From positions 1 through 32,644 of the forward strand of contig NZ_SISF01000016.1 of the NCBI RefSeq assembly GCF_004310285.1: 32,644 nt of DNA. Reading direction: 5' to 3'. Both the position numbers and the translations under genes were made by a program. This document shows, piece by piece, positions 1 to 7,642 of the stretch. The notes beneath the pieces are model-generated. The model had not been told where the DNA came from and made no database searches. It saw nothing but the letters and a program-made list of their open reading frames with translations. Numbering within the stretch: position 1 is the first letter of the stretch; every line of letters begins with the position of its first letter. The DNA comes from Agrobacterium cavarae (GTDB taxonomy: Bacteria > Pseudomonadota > Alphaproteobacteria > Rhizobiales > Rhizobiaceae).

Positions 1-386
1 TTGAGCAGATCATCGACCGCCGCCGCAGTCTGATCGGTTTTGCGCCCGAAAGCATCTTCGCACTCAATCGCTGGGCTTCCAACGATTACGGCACCATCGT
101 CTCGCGGCTCGACATCCTGCGCGCTGTCGGGCGTGGCGAACCGTACCAGACCGTGCCCTTCGTTCGTCCTGGCGGCGAGATCCTGCTGCGTATCGATGGC
201 TGGCGACAAGTCCAGCGGGTGTTGGCCCTGATCGATGCCGTGGACGCGCTAGGCGTCGATCCGGCGGATGTTGCGCCGGAGCATTGGCGGCACGTCCACA
301 ACCGTTTGAGTGCTGGTCAGGAACCCAATCCCTACACCCCGGAGCGCCATGCCGCATGGGTCAGCCGCCGGAGGATCGCACCATGA
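1..386 (+). CDS. DUF2840 domain-containing protein (3' part)
   Basis: The reading frame is open from the window edge (first whole codon at base 3) to a TGA at 384-386, giving the last 127 residues. Segments such as FAPESIFALNRWASNDYGT and RPGGEILLRIDGW match my recollection of DUF2840 proteins, which sit just upstream of traF in alphaproteobacterial Trb-type conjugative elements. The biochemical role is unknown. The stop codon overlaps the traF start in an ATGA junction, so the two are probably translationally coupled. The N-terminus lies outside the window. Confidence 0.8.
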   Translation, partial: EQIIDRRRSLIGFAPESIFALNRWASNDYGTIVSRLDILRAVGRGEPYQTVPFVRPGGEILLRIDGWRQVQRVLALIDAVDALGVDPADVAPEHWRHVHNRLSAGQEPNPYTPERHAAWVSRRRIAP

Positions 387-928
387 GCCGTCGTCATATC
401 CTTGCCGTGTCCATGCTGGCCGTCGGCACGCTTGTCGTCACGGCGGTTGCCGATCTGCCAACCCGGCTGATCTGGAATGCGACTGCCAGCGCGCCCATCG
501 GCTTCTACACAGTTGCTCCCGCCGATGCGCTCGAAGTGCCCGAACTGGTCGCCATCATGCCGTCTGAGCCGCTGGAGCGGTTCATGGTCGATCGCGGCTA
601 TATCGGACGCGGCGTGCCGCTGCTGAAGCGTGTCCTCGGCCTGCCGGGACAGCGCGTTTGCCGCAACGGTGCGACCATTACCGTCGATCATGTCGAGATG
701 GGGGACGCGCTGGAGCGCGACCGCATGGGCCGCGATCTGCCGGTCTGGCAGGGCTGCCGCATTATCGGCGACGGTGAACTCTTCCTCATGAATTGGGACA
801 TCCGGGACAGCCTCGATGGCCGTTACTTCGGACCTGTTCCCGCCAGTTCCGTCATCGGCCGGGCGCTCCCGCTCTGGACCGATGAGGAAGGCGATGGCCG
901 CTACGAATGGCGGGCGGCCACGCATTGA
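383..928 (+). CDS. traF: TraF-like S26 family signal peptidase (conjugative pilin maturation)
   Basis: This 181-residue protein starts at the ATG overlapping the DUF2840 stop. An N-terminal membrane segment (about residues 6-24) precedes the serine motif SAPIGFY, with Ser36 as the likely nucleophile. GVPLLKRVLG supplies the likely catalytic Lys82, and DSLDGRYFGP is the conserved C-terminal box. In RP4, TraF is the membrane peptidase that processes and cyclises the TrbC pilin. That role fits here because trbC lies downstream in the same transfer region. The length is normal for the family. A longer reading from an upstream non-ATG codon would overlap the DUF2840 gene extensively and was rejected. 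Confidence 0.9.
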   Translation: MSRRHILAVSMLAVGTLVVTAVADLPTRLIWNATASAPIGFYTVAPADALEVPELVAIMPSEPLERFMVDRGYIGRGVPLLKRVLGLPGQRVCRNGATITVDHVEMGDALERDRMGRDLPVWQGCRIIGDGELFLMNWDIRDSLDGRYFGPVPASSVIGRALPLWTDEEGDGRYEWRAATH

Positions 929-963
929 ACCCACGCCGAAACCTCAACAACAGGAGATTTTTC

Positions 964-1299
964 ATGCCACAGATCGGACTGTTCACGCGCGATGAAACGG
1001 GCTTTTCCGGGCGCGTTCACACGCTCACGCTCTTCCGTGAGCTTACCATCATGCCAGCCGAGCATTCGGACGCCGAAAACGCGCCGGACTACCGTGTCCA
1101 TCACGGAGCTGATGACGGCCCCGAGGTCGGCGCTGCATGGAAACGCACCGGCGAAAAGGCTGGCGAATATCTCTCGGTGCTGCTCGACGATCCCGCCTTG
1201 CCGCAGCCGATCCGCGCCAACCTGTTCCGCGACGACGATGCAGGCTCGTCATGGTCGCTGCACTGGAGCCGCCCGCGGCCCCGCGAAGATCGGGACTGA
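964..1299 (+). CDS. DUF736 domain-containing protein
   Basis: This 111-residue protein starts at an ATG preceded by AGGAG about nine bases upstream. It begins MPQIGLFTRDETGFSGRV and contains PAEHSDAENAPDYRVH, GAAWKRTGEKAGEYLSV and DDPALPQPIRANLF, the signature blocks of DUF736 as I know them. The family is common on alphaproteobacterial conjugative elements beside transfer genes, and its function is not established. It lies 35 bp after traF and 4 bp before the transglycosylase gene, so it is probably in the same transcript. An upstream in-frame start would overlap the traF end and lacks a ribosome site. Confidence 0.9.
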   Translation: MPQIGLFTRDETGFSGRVHTLTLFRELTIMPAEHSDAENAPDYRVHHGADDGPEVGAAWKRTGEKAGEYLSVLLDDPALPQPIRANLFRDDDAGSSWSLHWSRPRPREDRD

Positions 1300-1303
1300 G
1301 ATC

Positions 1304-2014
1304 ATGCGATCCCGCGCCCTTCTTCTCTTCACGGCCCTTCTGTCGGCTGGCAGCGGATTGACGCCAGCGCTTGCGCAGGTCACGCAGCAACCCGCGCCTG
1401 TCACTGCGCATCCCCATGCTGCTTTCATTGCCGAGGCGTCACAGCGTTTCGGCATTCCAGAGCACTGGATTCGGGCCGTGCTGCGTGTGGATAGCGCGGG
1501 CGATGTGCGCGCCATCTCATCGGCGGGTGCAATGGGACTGATGCAGGTCATGCCCGATACCTGGGCGGGCCTGCGCAGCCGCCATGGCCTCGGACGCGAT
1601 CCTAACGATCCGCGCGACAACATCCTCGCAGGTACGGCGTATCTGCGCGAGATGTGGGACCGGTATGGCAATGTCGCGGCCATGCTTGCCGCCTACAATG
1701 CCGGTCCCGGTCGCTATGATGAGCATCTGGCGACAGGTCGCACTTTGCCCGCAGAAACACGCGCCTATGTCGCCACGCTCGCACCTGTTCTTGGGCTTGC
1801 GACTGCGCCTGATGTGCCGATGATCGTGCCGCCGCCACCGCCAGATTGGCGCGAAGCTCCGCTTTTCGTGGCGCAATCCAGCGGCAATTCGGTTGCAGCC
1901 AATCAGCCGTCGAACGACGTCCGCGCAACCGTTCCTATGCGCGTTTCCGTCGATCAGGAGCCGCAGGACGGCGGCATATTCGTGGCCCGTGCGAGCAATG
2001 GAGATGCGCCATGA
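1304..2014 (+). CDS. Periplasmic lytic transglycosylase (SLT domain), VirB1/TrbN-like
   Basis: This 236-residue protein has a signal peptide (residues 1-24, ending PALAQ), then an SLT/goose-lysozyme-like domain (about residues 38-165), and a proline-rich C-terminal tail. GAMGLMQVMPDTW, NILAGTAYLREM and AAYNAGPGR are the family motifs. Such enzymes open peptidoglycan locally so that the mating channel can be assembled. The oddity is at the catalytic position: the motif usually reads ES, but here it reads VDSAGD, placing Asp63 (codon GAT, 1490-1492) where the general-acid Glu is expected. It is followed by an ATGA overlap with the next small frame. Confidence 0.88.
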   Translation: MRSRALLLFTALLSAGSGLTPALAQVTQQPAPVTAHPHAAFIAEASQRFGIPEHWIRAVLRVDSAGDVRAISSAGAMGLMQVMPDTWAGLRSRHGLGRDPNDPRDNILAGTAYLREMWDRYGNVAAMLAAYNAGPGRYDEHLATGRTLPAETRAYVATLAPVLGLATAPDVPMIVPPPPPDWREAPLFVAQSSGNSVAANQPSNDVRATVPMRVSVDQEPQDGGIFVARASNGDAP

Positions 2015-2331
2015 GCATGGCGTCTCCACGCGCTTTCGGTCCGCTTCCGGTGTGCTGTCAGGCAAGGGGTCGCCTGGCTGCATTCCCGGCAGGAAGGGCA
2101 AAAAGGGCAGGGAAGGCGGAGGGCAAGATAAAGGAAACCGGCACCCTGTCGGGCCGGTTTCTGGGCAAGCCCTTGTCTGCACACTGTTTTGGGGCGCCGC
2201 GCACGGCACCCTGCTTTTGGGCCTCGCGTGCCGCGATATGGCGCAAGGCCTTGGCTTTACTGGGTTTTGACCAGCACTCTAGCCAAATATCTGCCGTTTG
2301 CGTGCCTAAGCGGCATGGGATGCGCCCATGA
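2011..2331 (+). CDS. Small basic hypothetical ORF between transglycosylase and relaxase; may overlap oriT
   Basis: This 106-codon frame begins at the ATG overlapping the transglycosylase stop and ends with a TGA overlapping the relaxase ATG, so both junctions are ATGA. The predicted protein is rich in Arg and Lys, has no domain I recognise, and uses codons that are rare in its neighbours (three ATA, several AGG, a TTA). An uninterrupted minus-strand frame covers much of the same stretch, so openness alone is weak evidence. It could be a small translated coupling gene, or the open frame could be incidental to a cis-acting region such as oriT, which often lies next to the relaxase gene. A perfect inverted repeat lies inside it. 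Confidence 0.35.
   Translation: MSMASPRAFGPLPVCCQARGRLAAFPAGRAKRAGKAEGKIKETGTLSGRFLGKPLSAHCFGAPRTAPCFWASRAAIWRKALALLGFDQHSSQISAVCVPKRHGMRP
2135..2160. repeat. Perfect 8-bp inverted repeat, possible oriT-associated hairpin
   Basis: AAACCGGC at 2135-2142 is the exact reverse complement of GCCGGTTT at 2153-2160, with a 10-base loop. It lies about 170 bp upstream of the relaxase start. Hairpins of this kind flank nic sites in many mobilisation regions, but no clear YATCCTG-type nic core is present next to it, so the assignment to oriT is inference. Confidence 0.4.
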
Positions 2332-4400
2332 GCGCCGAAGACGAGAACCGCTTTCGTCCCAGGCCGGGTCGGATCAAATCCGACGTGCCGAAAGCGGGCA
2401 AGGCGAAGAGCTTTCTGACGCAGGCGAAGAAGCTGGCGCGTCAGCATAGCAACAGCCCTAGCAGATCATCTTCATTCGCATCACGGACGTCCTCGTCGCC
2501 TTCATCTGGTTCGGCCGGAAAGAGCGGGAATGCGTCGCGGCCTGGCAAAGGTCCGGGCGTCAAGCGTGGCCGCGGCGCAGCCTTTGTCCGCGCCCGAACC
2601 CTATCGGGCGGGTGGCGGCACAGTGCGGCTGGTGCGCGCCGCGTCGTCGTCAAAACCCGGTACGTCCAGAGCGCGGGGAAGAACGGCAAAGGGGCTGCCC
2701 ATCTGCGCTACATCCAGCGCGATGGAACCTCACGTGATGGCGAACGTGGCCAGCTCTATTCGGCGACCGAGGATCGTGCCGATGGAGATGCCTTTCTTGA
2801 TCGCGGCAAGGATGATCGCCACCAGTTCCGCTTTATAGTTTCGCCCGAAGATGCTGCCGATCTTTCCGACCTCACCGAACACACCCGCGACCTGATGAAC
2901 CGCATCGAGGCCGACCTTGGCACGAAGCTCGACTGGGTGGCGGTCAATCACCACAATACCGGCCATCCCCATGTCCATGTCATCGTTGGGGGTAAGGACG
3001 ATCTGGGTGAGAACCTGGTCATCAATGGCGACTATCTCGCCAATGGTATTCGTGAGCGAGCAAGCGAACTGACCACGCTGGAACTTGGCCTCGTGACCGA
3101 GATCGAGCAGAGCCGCAAGCTCTCTGCCGAAATCGATCAGGACCGCTTCACGCGAATTGACCTCGCCATGACCGAGGAGGCCGACGAGCGGTTCCTCGAT
3201 CTGCGCCATGAACCGGCAGATGCACGCCGCCAGTTCGACCGCACGCTTCGCCTGCGCCGTCTCGCCAAGCTGGAAAAGATGGGGCTGGCCACCGAACACG
3301 CGCACGGCGTCTGGGAACTTGGCGCGAAGATGGAACCGGCGCTGCGTGAACTCGGTGAACGCGGCGACATCATCCGCAACATGCACAAGGCGCTGAAAGC
3401 CGACGGGCAGGAACGTGATCCGATGACCTTCCAGCTTCATGATGCGGCACCTGCGGCACCCATCACCGGCCGCGTCGTGGACAAATACCTTACTGACGAG
3501 ATGGGCGAGAACCTTACGCTCGTGGTGGACGGCATCGACGGCCGGACGCATCACGTTCCGGGTATCGACCCCACCCGCGTCGAGGACGCCCGGATCGGCA
3601 GCATCGTGGAAGTCGGCCCCGCCGACACAGCGCAACGTCCCTCTGATCGGACTATCGCTGCGATCTCGGAGAATGGTATCTACCGACCAAGCCGCTACCT
3701 CGAACAGGCGAAGTTCGAGGGACGTATGCCAGGCGGCGATTACGAGGGCTATGTCGATGTCCATGTCCGGCGACTGGAGGCGCTGCGCCGCGCTGGCATT
3801 GCTGAGCGGATCGACGCTGACCAGTGGCGCATCCCCGATGACTTCGAGAACCGTGCTACCGCCTACGATGCAGGCCGCAACCGGCAGGCCAGCATCCGTG
3901 TCATCTCGACCTTCGATCTGGAAAAGCAGATCGGCGCCGATGGTGCGACCTGGCTGGACCGGCGACTGGTTACGCCGGACGCTTCGGACCTTACTCCGGC
4001 AGGGTTCGGTCAGGAGGTGCGCGAAGCTATGGATCAACGCCGTGAACATCATATCACGCAGGGGGATGCCACTCGGCAGCAGAACGGACGCATTCTCTAT
4101 CGGCGTAACCTGCTCACCAACCTGCGGGAACGGGAAGTGGCCCGCGTCGGTGCGGAAATGGCAGGCAGCAAGGGGTTGCCGTTCCGTGCGGCTACCGATG
4201 GCGAGACTGTCAGCGGCAAGTTCACCGGGACCGCACATCTATTGAGCGGCAAGTTCGCCGTCGTCGAGCAGAGCCACGAGTTCACCCTTGTCCCTTGGCG
4301 ACCTGTCATCGGCCGCCAGATCGATCGGGAAGTAATGGGTATCGTGCAGGGCGGATCGGTATCGTGGCAGTTGGGGCGGCAGCGGGGGCTCGGATTGTAG
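2328..4400 (+). CDS. Relaxase/mobilisation nuclease with DUF3363 domain (VirD2/TraI-like)
   Basis: This 690-residue protein has a basic, Ser-rich N-terminus (about 1-100) and a relaxase core at about 105-245. The metal-binding motif reads NHHNTGHPHVHVIVGG (HPHVH at residues 213-217), and AHLRYIQRDG (near 125-133) is a plausible Tyr-containing motif I. The rest is the long DUF3363 region. By family, it nicks oriT, stays covalently bound to the 5' end and pilots the strand into the mating channel with TraG. It starts at an ATG overlapping the preceding small frame. Its last codons (QLGRQRGLGL) recur in degenerate form at 7464-7489. The convergent LysR gene ends only 6 bp downstream. Confidence 0.92.
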   Translation: MSAEDENRFRPRPGRIKSDVPKAGKAKSFLTQAKKLARQHSNSPSRSSSFASRTSSSPSSGSAGKSGNASRPGKGPGVKRGRGAAFVRARTLSGGWRHSAAGARRVVVKTRYVQSAGKNGKGAAHLRYIQRDGTSRDGERGQLYSATEDRADGDAFLDRGKDDRHQFRFIVSPEDAADLSDLTEHTRDLMNRIEADLGTKLDWVAVNHHNTGHPHVHVIVGGKDDLGENLVINGDYLANGIRERASELTTLELGLVTEIEQSRKLSAEIDQDRFTRIDLAMTEEADERFLDLRHEPADARRQFDRTLRLRRLAKLEKMGLATEHAHGVWELGAKMEPALRELGERGDIIRNMHKALKADGQERDPMTFQLHDAAPAAPITGRVVDKYLTDEMGENLTLVVDGIDGRTHHVPGIDPTRVEDARIGSIVEVGPADTAQRPSDRTIAAISENGIYRPSRYLEQAKFEGRMPGGDYEGYVDVHVRRLEALRRAGIAERIDADQWRIPDDFENRATAYDAGRNRQASIRVISTFDLEKQIGADGATWLDRRLVTPDASDLTPAGFGQEVREAMDQRREHHITQGDATRQQNGRILYRRNLLTNLREREVARVGAEMAGSKGLPFRAATDGETVSGKFTGTAHLLSGKFAVVEQSHEFTLVPWRPVIGRQIDREVMGIVQGGSVSWQLGRQRGLGL
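4368..4393 (+). repeat. Direct repeat copy 1 (3' end of relaxase gene)
   Basis: These 26 bases encode QLGRQRGLG at the relaxase C-terminus and match 7464-7489 in 23 of 26 positions. The three differences are all G to A; two are synonymous and one changes Arg to Gln. The pair flanks the LysR/MFS/SDR module. Confidence 0.85.
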
Positions 4401-4406
4401 GGGCTT

Positions 4407-5336
4407 CTATTCCGCTGCTTGACGACTGTCTCCGTCGCGCTTGTTTTCGCCGGACGCCTCGTCCATCATCCAGTCAACGAAACCGCGAACCAAATTTCCA
4501 GGATCGGCATGACGGGGGACGACTGCGACATAACCCGTCCGAGGAACCCTGATGTCCGGAAGCGGCGTCATCAATCTTCCGCTGGCAATGTCGATATCCA
4601 GCATCGGAAGCGGACCAATCCCGATGCCAAGTCCATCCTCTACCGCCTGGCGCGCGACGAAGAAGTGGTCGAATGTCTGGCGCGGCAGGCCGGCCAGATG
4701 CTGGAGGTTTGCCGCTTCAAACCAGTTCATCCAATCGCCGGGACGCGTTTCGCTGGCAAGCAGCGTATGCCCCTCAATGTCCGCGGGCTTGAGGATCGGA
4801 CGCTCAGCAAATAACGCGGGGCTCATGATCAACGTATCCACATCGTCGAGCACTGGAACGACATGGTGCTGGGGCCATATATCTTCCCTAACCACACCGC
4901 GCCGGATCGAGAGATCCACGCCGCCGCGCAATTCTTCCTGAACACAGGACACGGTCGTAACGACGACTTCGACGTGCGGGTGATTGGCGTGGTAACTGCC
5001 AAGCCGAGGGATGAGCCAGCGCATCGCCAGGCTGGTTGGGGCGCTGACGCGCAGGATGCGGCGCGCGTTCGGGCGCCCGCAGGCCTCTGCTGCCACAGCC
5101 AAGCGATCGAATGATAGGCCGACCTCCGCGGCAAAGATTTTCGCCGTTGGTGTTGCGACCATCCGGCGTCCTTCCCGCACGAACAGCTTTTGACCCAGCC
5201 AGCCTTCCAATGCGGCGATCTGTCGGCTCACTGCGCCATGGGTGAGGCCGAGTTCAGCTCCTGCCTCGGCATAGCTCCCCGTCCGGGCAGCGACTTCGAA
5301 TATGCGCAGGGCGTTCAAAGGAGGAAGACGGCGCAT
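4407..5336 (-). CDS. LysR-family transcriptional regulator, GcvA-like
   Basis: This 309-residue protein has an N-terminal winged helix-turn-helix (LNALRIFEVAARTGSYAEAGAELGL, then THGAVSRQIAALEGWLGQKL; about residues 7-65) and a C-terminal LysR substrate-binding domain (about 90-295). MRRLPPLNALRIFEVAAR is typical of the GcvA subgroup. It is transcribed away from the MFS gene across a 136-bp gap, the usual arrangement for a LysR regulator and its target. Direct repeats in that gap are candidate binding sites. It ends 6 bp from the relaxase stop on the opposite strand. The inducer is unknown. Confidence 0.9.
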   Translation of the reverse strand: MRRLPPLNALRIFEVAARTGSYAEAGAELGLTHGAVSRQIAALEGWLGQKLFVREGRRMVATPTAKIFAAEVGLSFDRLAVAAEACGRPNARRILRVSAPTSLAMRWLIPRLGSYHANHPHVEVVVTTVSCVQEELRGGVDLSIRRGVVREDIWPQHHVVPVLDDVDTLIMSPALFAERPILKPADIEGHTLLASETRPGDWMNWFEAANLQHLAGLPRQTFDHFFVARQAVEDGLGIGIGPLPMLDIDIASGRLMTPLPDIRVPRTGYVAVVPRHADPGNLVRGFVDWMMDEASGENKRDGDSRQAAE

Positions 5337-5344
5337 TCAATATC

Positions 5345-5376
5345 CGTGAGAAAAGCGAACGATATGCGTGAGAAAA
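5345..5376. promoter_or_regulatory. Tandem CGTGAGAAAA repeats, candidate LysR operator
   Basis: CGTGAGAAAA occurs exactly at 5345-5354 and 5367-5376, a 22-bp period that places both on the same face of the helix. A related CGTGAGAGAT lies at 5465, just before the MFS start. The first copy is only 9 bp upstream of the LysR start codon, so bound protein could repress its own gene while controlling the divergent MFS/SDR promoter. Function is inferred from position and spacing. Confidence 0.45.
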
Positions 5377-5472
5377 TCCATACTAGTCGATGAAAGCTCA
5401 CACGTATAGCGTCGAACGAGAAGATGGCCAGACATGGCAAGGCAAACAGCATTCCGAGCAGAACCGTGAGAG

Positions 5473-6645
5473 ATGACCCGCAGCAGTCGATGGAACACAC
5501 AAAAGCGTAGCCTTGTCGGAGCGAGCCTCACACATGCCCTGCATGATGGTTACACGGACTCCCTCTATGCCTTCATGCCGGTATGGCAGGCGCAGTTTGG
5601 GCTGTCCTATGCGGCTCTCGCCGTTATCCGTGCCCTCTATTACGCGACCATGGGCGGCCTTCAGCTACCTGCCGATCGGCTTCTTCGCGGCTGGTCGCCG
5701 CGCGCCGCTCTGATCCTTTCGACGGCTATCGCGGGGACCGGCCTTGTGATCATGGCTCTGCCATTGGGGCTGGCGGGACTTTGCGTCGGCCTTGTCGTGG
5801 CCGGTATTGGATCGAGCATCCAGCACCCGCGCGCCTCCCTGCTTGTCACCGACAGCTATGGGGATGCCGCGCGCCACCCCCTCGGCATCTACAATTTCGC
5901 GGGCGATCTGGGAAAGGCCGTGCTGCCGGCGCTTGTCGCGCTGCTTCTGACGGTTCTTGCCTGGCAACCAGTGCTCAGACTGATGGCGATGCTCGGAATC
6001 GCTTTGATCTTCACCTTGGTTCGGCTGGTGCCCTCCGTTTCCGCCGCCACGAAAAGCAGAAGACAGGCCACGATCAGTCGTCAACGCGGCGGCTTTCGTA
6101 TTCTGACGGTGATTGGCGGCTTCGATACAGCCACCCGCATGGGGTATCTGCTGTTTCTTCCCTTTCTCGTTCAGGGTCGTGGTGGTGGCCTACCGACAGT
6201 CGGCGTCGCTCTAGCCCTGCTGTTTATCGGTGGAGCGTTCGGGAAAGCGGTTTTCGGCGGCCTTGGAGAAAGGCTGGGCGTCGTCAGGACCGTGATGATA
6301 GCCGAGGCCACGACAGCCTCGCTGATCTTCGCGACGCTGTTCACGCCACTTTCCTTGACGCTCGTCCTGCTGCCGCTGCTCGGCATTGTTCTCAACGGCA
6401 CATCGTCGGTGCTCTATGGCACCGTGCCTGAACTGTCGGACGGCGATACAGGTTGGGCTTTCGCAATTTTCTATACGAGCGTTATCGGCTCCGGTGGCCT
6501 CGCCCCGATCTTATATGGCGCCATTGCCGATCACAGCACCCGCTCGGTGGGCGTTCTTGCGGCGGCCGCCACCGCTGTACTGATCATTCCACTCGTGCTG
6601 GCGTTAGGCCGCCATCTGCGAAGCCCGGCAACCGAAATCCAATAA
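5473..6645 (+). CDS. MFS transporter, fosmidomycin-resistance (Fsr)-like
   Basis: This 390-residue integral membrane protein has about 12 hydrophobic segments. The N-terminal block (GASLTHALHDGYTDSLYAFMP), LPADRLLRGWSPR in the first cytoplasmic loop, and the GIGSSIQHPRASLLV and YNFAGDLGKAVLPAL segments resemble the Fsr subgroup of major facilitator exporters. It probably exports a small organic compound by proton antiport from the inner membrane. It is divergent from the LysR gene and 50 bp upstream of a dehydrogenase gene on the same strand, suggesting a two-gene operon. The substrate cannot be read from sequence. Confidence 0.88.
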   Translation: MTRSSRWNTQKRSLVGASLTHALHDGYTDSLYAFMPVWQAQFGLSYAALAVIRALYYATMGGLQLPADRLLRGWSPRAALILSTAIAGTGLVIMALPLGLAGLCVGLVVAGIGSSIQHPRASLLVTDSYGDAARHPLGIYNFAGDLGKAVLPALVALLLTVLAWQPVLRLMAMLGIALIFTLVRLVPSVSAATKSRRQATISRQRGGFRILTVIGGFDTATRMGYLLFLPFLVQGRGGGLPTVGVALALLFIGGAFGKAVFGGLGERLGVVRTVMIAEATTASLIFATLFTPLSLTLVLLPLLGIVLNGTSSVLYGTVPELSDGDTGWAFAIFYTSVIGSGGLAPILYGAIADHSTRSVGVLAAAATAVLIIPLVLALGRHLRSPATEIQ

Positions 6646-6647
6646 CC

Positions 6648-6666
6648 GGCCGGCTTCCGACCGGCC
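6648..6666. promoter_or_regulatory. GC-rich hairpin between MFS and SDR genes
   Basis: GGCCGG at 6648-6653 pairs with CCGGCC at 6661-6666 across a 7-base loop, directly after the MFS stop. There is no following T-run, so it is more likely an mRNA processing or stability element, or a weak attenuator, than an intrinsic terminator. Confidence 0.35.
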
Positions 6667-6695
6667 TCATCCAATCCCCTAAGAAAGGCCAGAAA

Positions 6696-7457
6696 ATGAA
6701 TAGCGTTTCGCAGAGACCCCTTATGTTGATAACCGGAGGAAGCCGTGGCGTGGGTGCTGCGACTGCGCGGCTTGCCGCGGCCAGAGGCTATGATGTCGTC
6801 ATCACTTTCGTTTCTAATCAGGCCGCTGCTCATGCGATCACTGCCGATGTGGAAGCAGCCGGGCGCAGGGCTTTGGCCGTGCGGGCAGACAGTGCCGATC
6901 CCGAGCAAATCAGCCAGCTATTCTCCAAGATCGACCGAGAGTTTGGCCGGATAGATGTGCTGGTGAACAACGCCGGAATCATCGCGCAGCAATCCCGGCT
7001 GGAAAACATCAGCTTTGAGCGCATGCAGCGTATATTCACGGTCAACGTGATTGGCCCGATGCTGTACGCTCAACAGGCAGCCAAGCGGATGTCCACCCGT
7101 GCCCACGGGCGGGGCGGCGTCGTGATCAACATCTCGTCTGCATCGGCACGGCTAGGCAGCCCAAGCGAGTATGTCGACTACGCCGCCTCGAAGGGTGCCT
7201 TGGAAACTTTCACTACCGGCTTTTCCAAGGAAGTGGCGCGAGAGGGTATACGCGTTTGCTGCATCCGCCCCGGCCATATCTACACCGAGATGCATGCCAG
7301 CGGCGGAGAACCCGGACGGGTGGACCGCGTCAAAGACACAATCCCAATGGGAAGGGGTGGCCAACCTGAAGAGGTAGCCCGCGCCATCCTTTGGCTGGCC
7401 AGCGAAGAAGCCTCCTTCATCACCGGGACTTTTCTCGACGTTACAGGTGGCAAGTGA
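6696..7457 (+). CDS. Short-chain dehydrogenase/reductase (SDR), FabG-like
   Basis: This 253-residue protein starts at an ATG preceded by AGAAAGG. The Rossmann nucleotide motif TGGSRGVG (residues 13-20), the NNAG motif (91-94), the active-site serine region NISSAS (145-150) and YAASK (Tyr162, Lys166) are all intact. RPGHIYTEM follows, and WLASEEASFITGTFLDVTGGK is the classical C-terminal SDR signature. It should be an active NAD(P)-dependent oxidoreductase acting on a carbonyl or alcohol in the cytoplasm. Co-orientation with the MFS gene suggests that it modifies the exported compound or a relative. Six bases after its stop lies the relaxase-tail remnant. Confidence 0.92.
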   Translation: MNSVSQRPLMLITGGSRGVGAATARLAAARGYDVVITFVSNQAAAHAITADVEAAGRRALAVRADSADPEQISQLFSKIDREFGRIDVLVNNAGIIAQQSRLENISFERMQRIFTVNVIGPMLYAQQAAKRMSTRAHGRGGVVINISSASARLGSPSEYVDYAASKGALETFTTGFSKEVAREGIRVCCIRPGHIYTEMHASGGEPGRVDRVKDTIPMGRGGQPEEVARAILWLASEEASFITGTFLDVTGGK

Positions 7458-7463
7458 TGCTTC

Positions 7464-7489
7464 CAGTTGGGGCAGCAACGAGGGCTCGG
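7464..7489 (+). repeat. Direct repeat copy 2: remnant of a relaxase gene 3' end
   Basis: The bases read as codons QLGQQRGLG, followed by GLGK and a TGA, mirroring the relaxase C-terminus at 4368-4400. The match is 23 of 26, and two of three changes are at synonymous third positions, so this looks like decayed or divergent coding sequence and not chance. Nothing upstream is relaxase-like, because the SDR gene ends at 7457. Confidence 0.8.
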
Positions 7490-7624
7490 TAAATGAGAAC
7501 CCATCGAGCGCTCACTCTTCATTGTCCGTGTGGGACTGACTGTGGGTGATACCTGCTTCATCATCGGAAACCGACAGTCCATAGATCGCTGGCGAAACGT
7601 AGCAAAAAAACGGAACTGCCATGC

Positions 7625-7642
7625 AGGCATACATATATGCCT
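7625..7642. repeat. Inverted repeat AGGCATA/TATGCCT
   Basis: AGGCATA at 7625-7631 is perfectly complementary to TATGCCT at 7636-7642 with a 4-base spacer. It lies about 300 bp upstream of the AraC gene in otherwise unassigned sequence. It may be a protein-binding palindrome; no partner can be named. Confidence 0.35.

Noticed and set aside
2730..4238. 502-codon minus-strand open frame opposite the relaxase
   Set aside because: It is a shadow of GC-rich coding sequence; the plus-strand protein has clear relaxase motifs and the minus frame has none.
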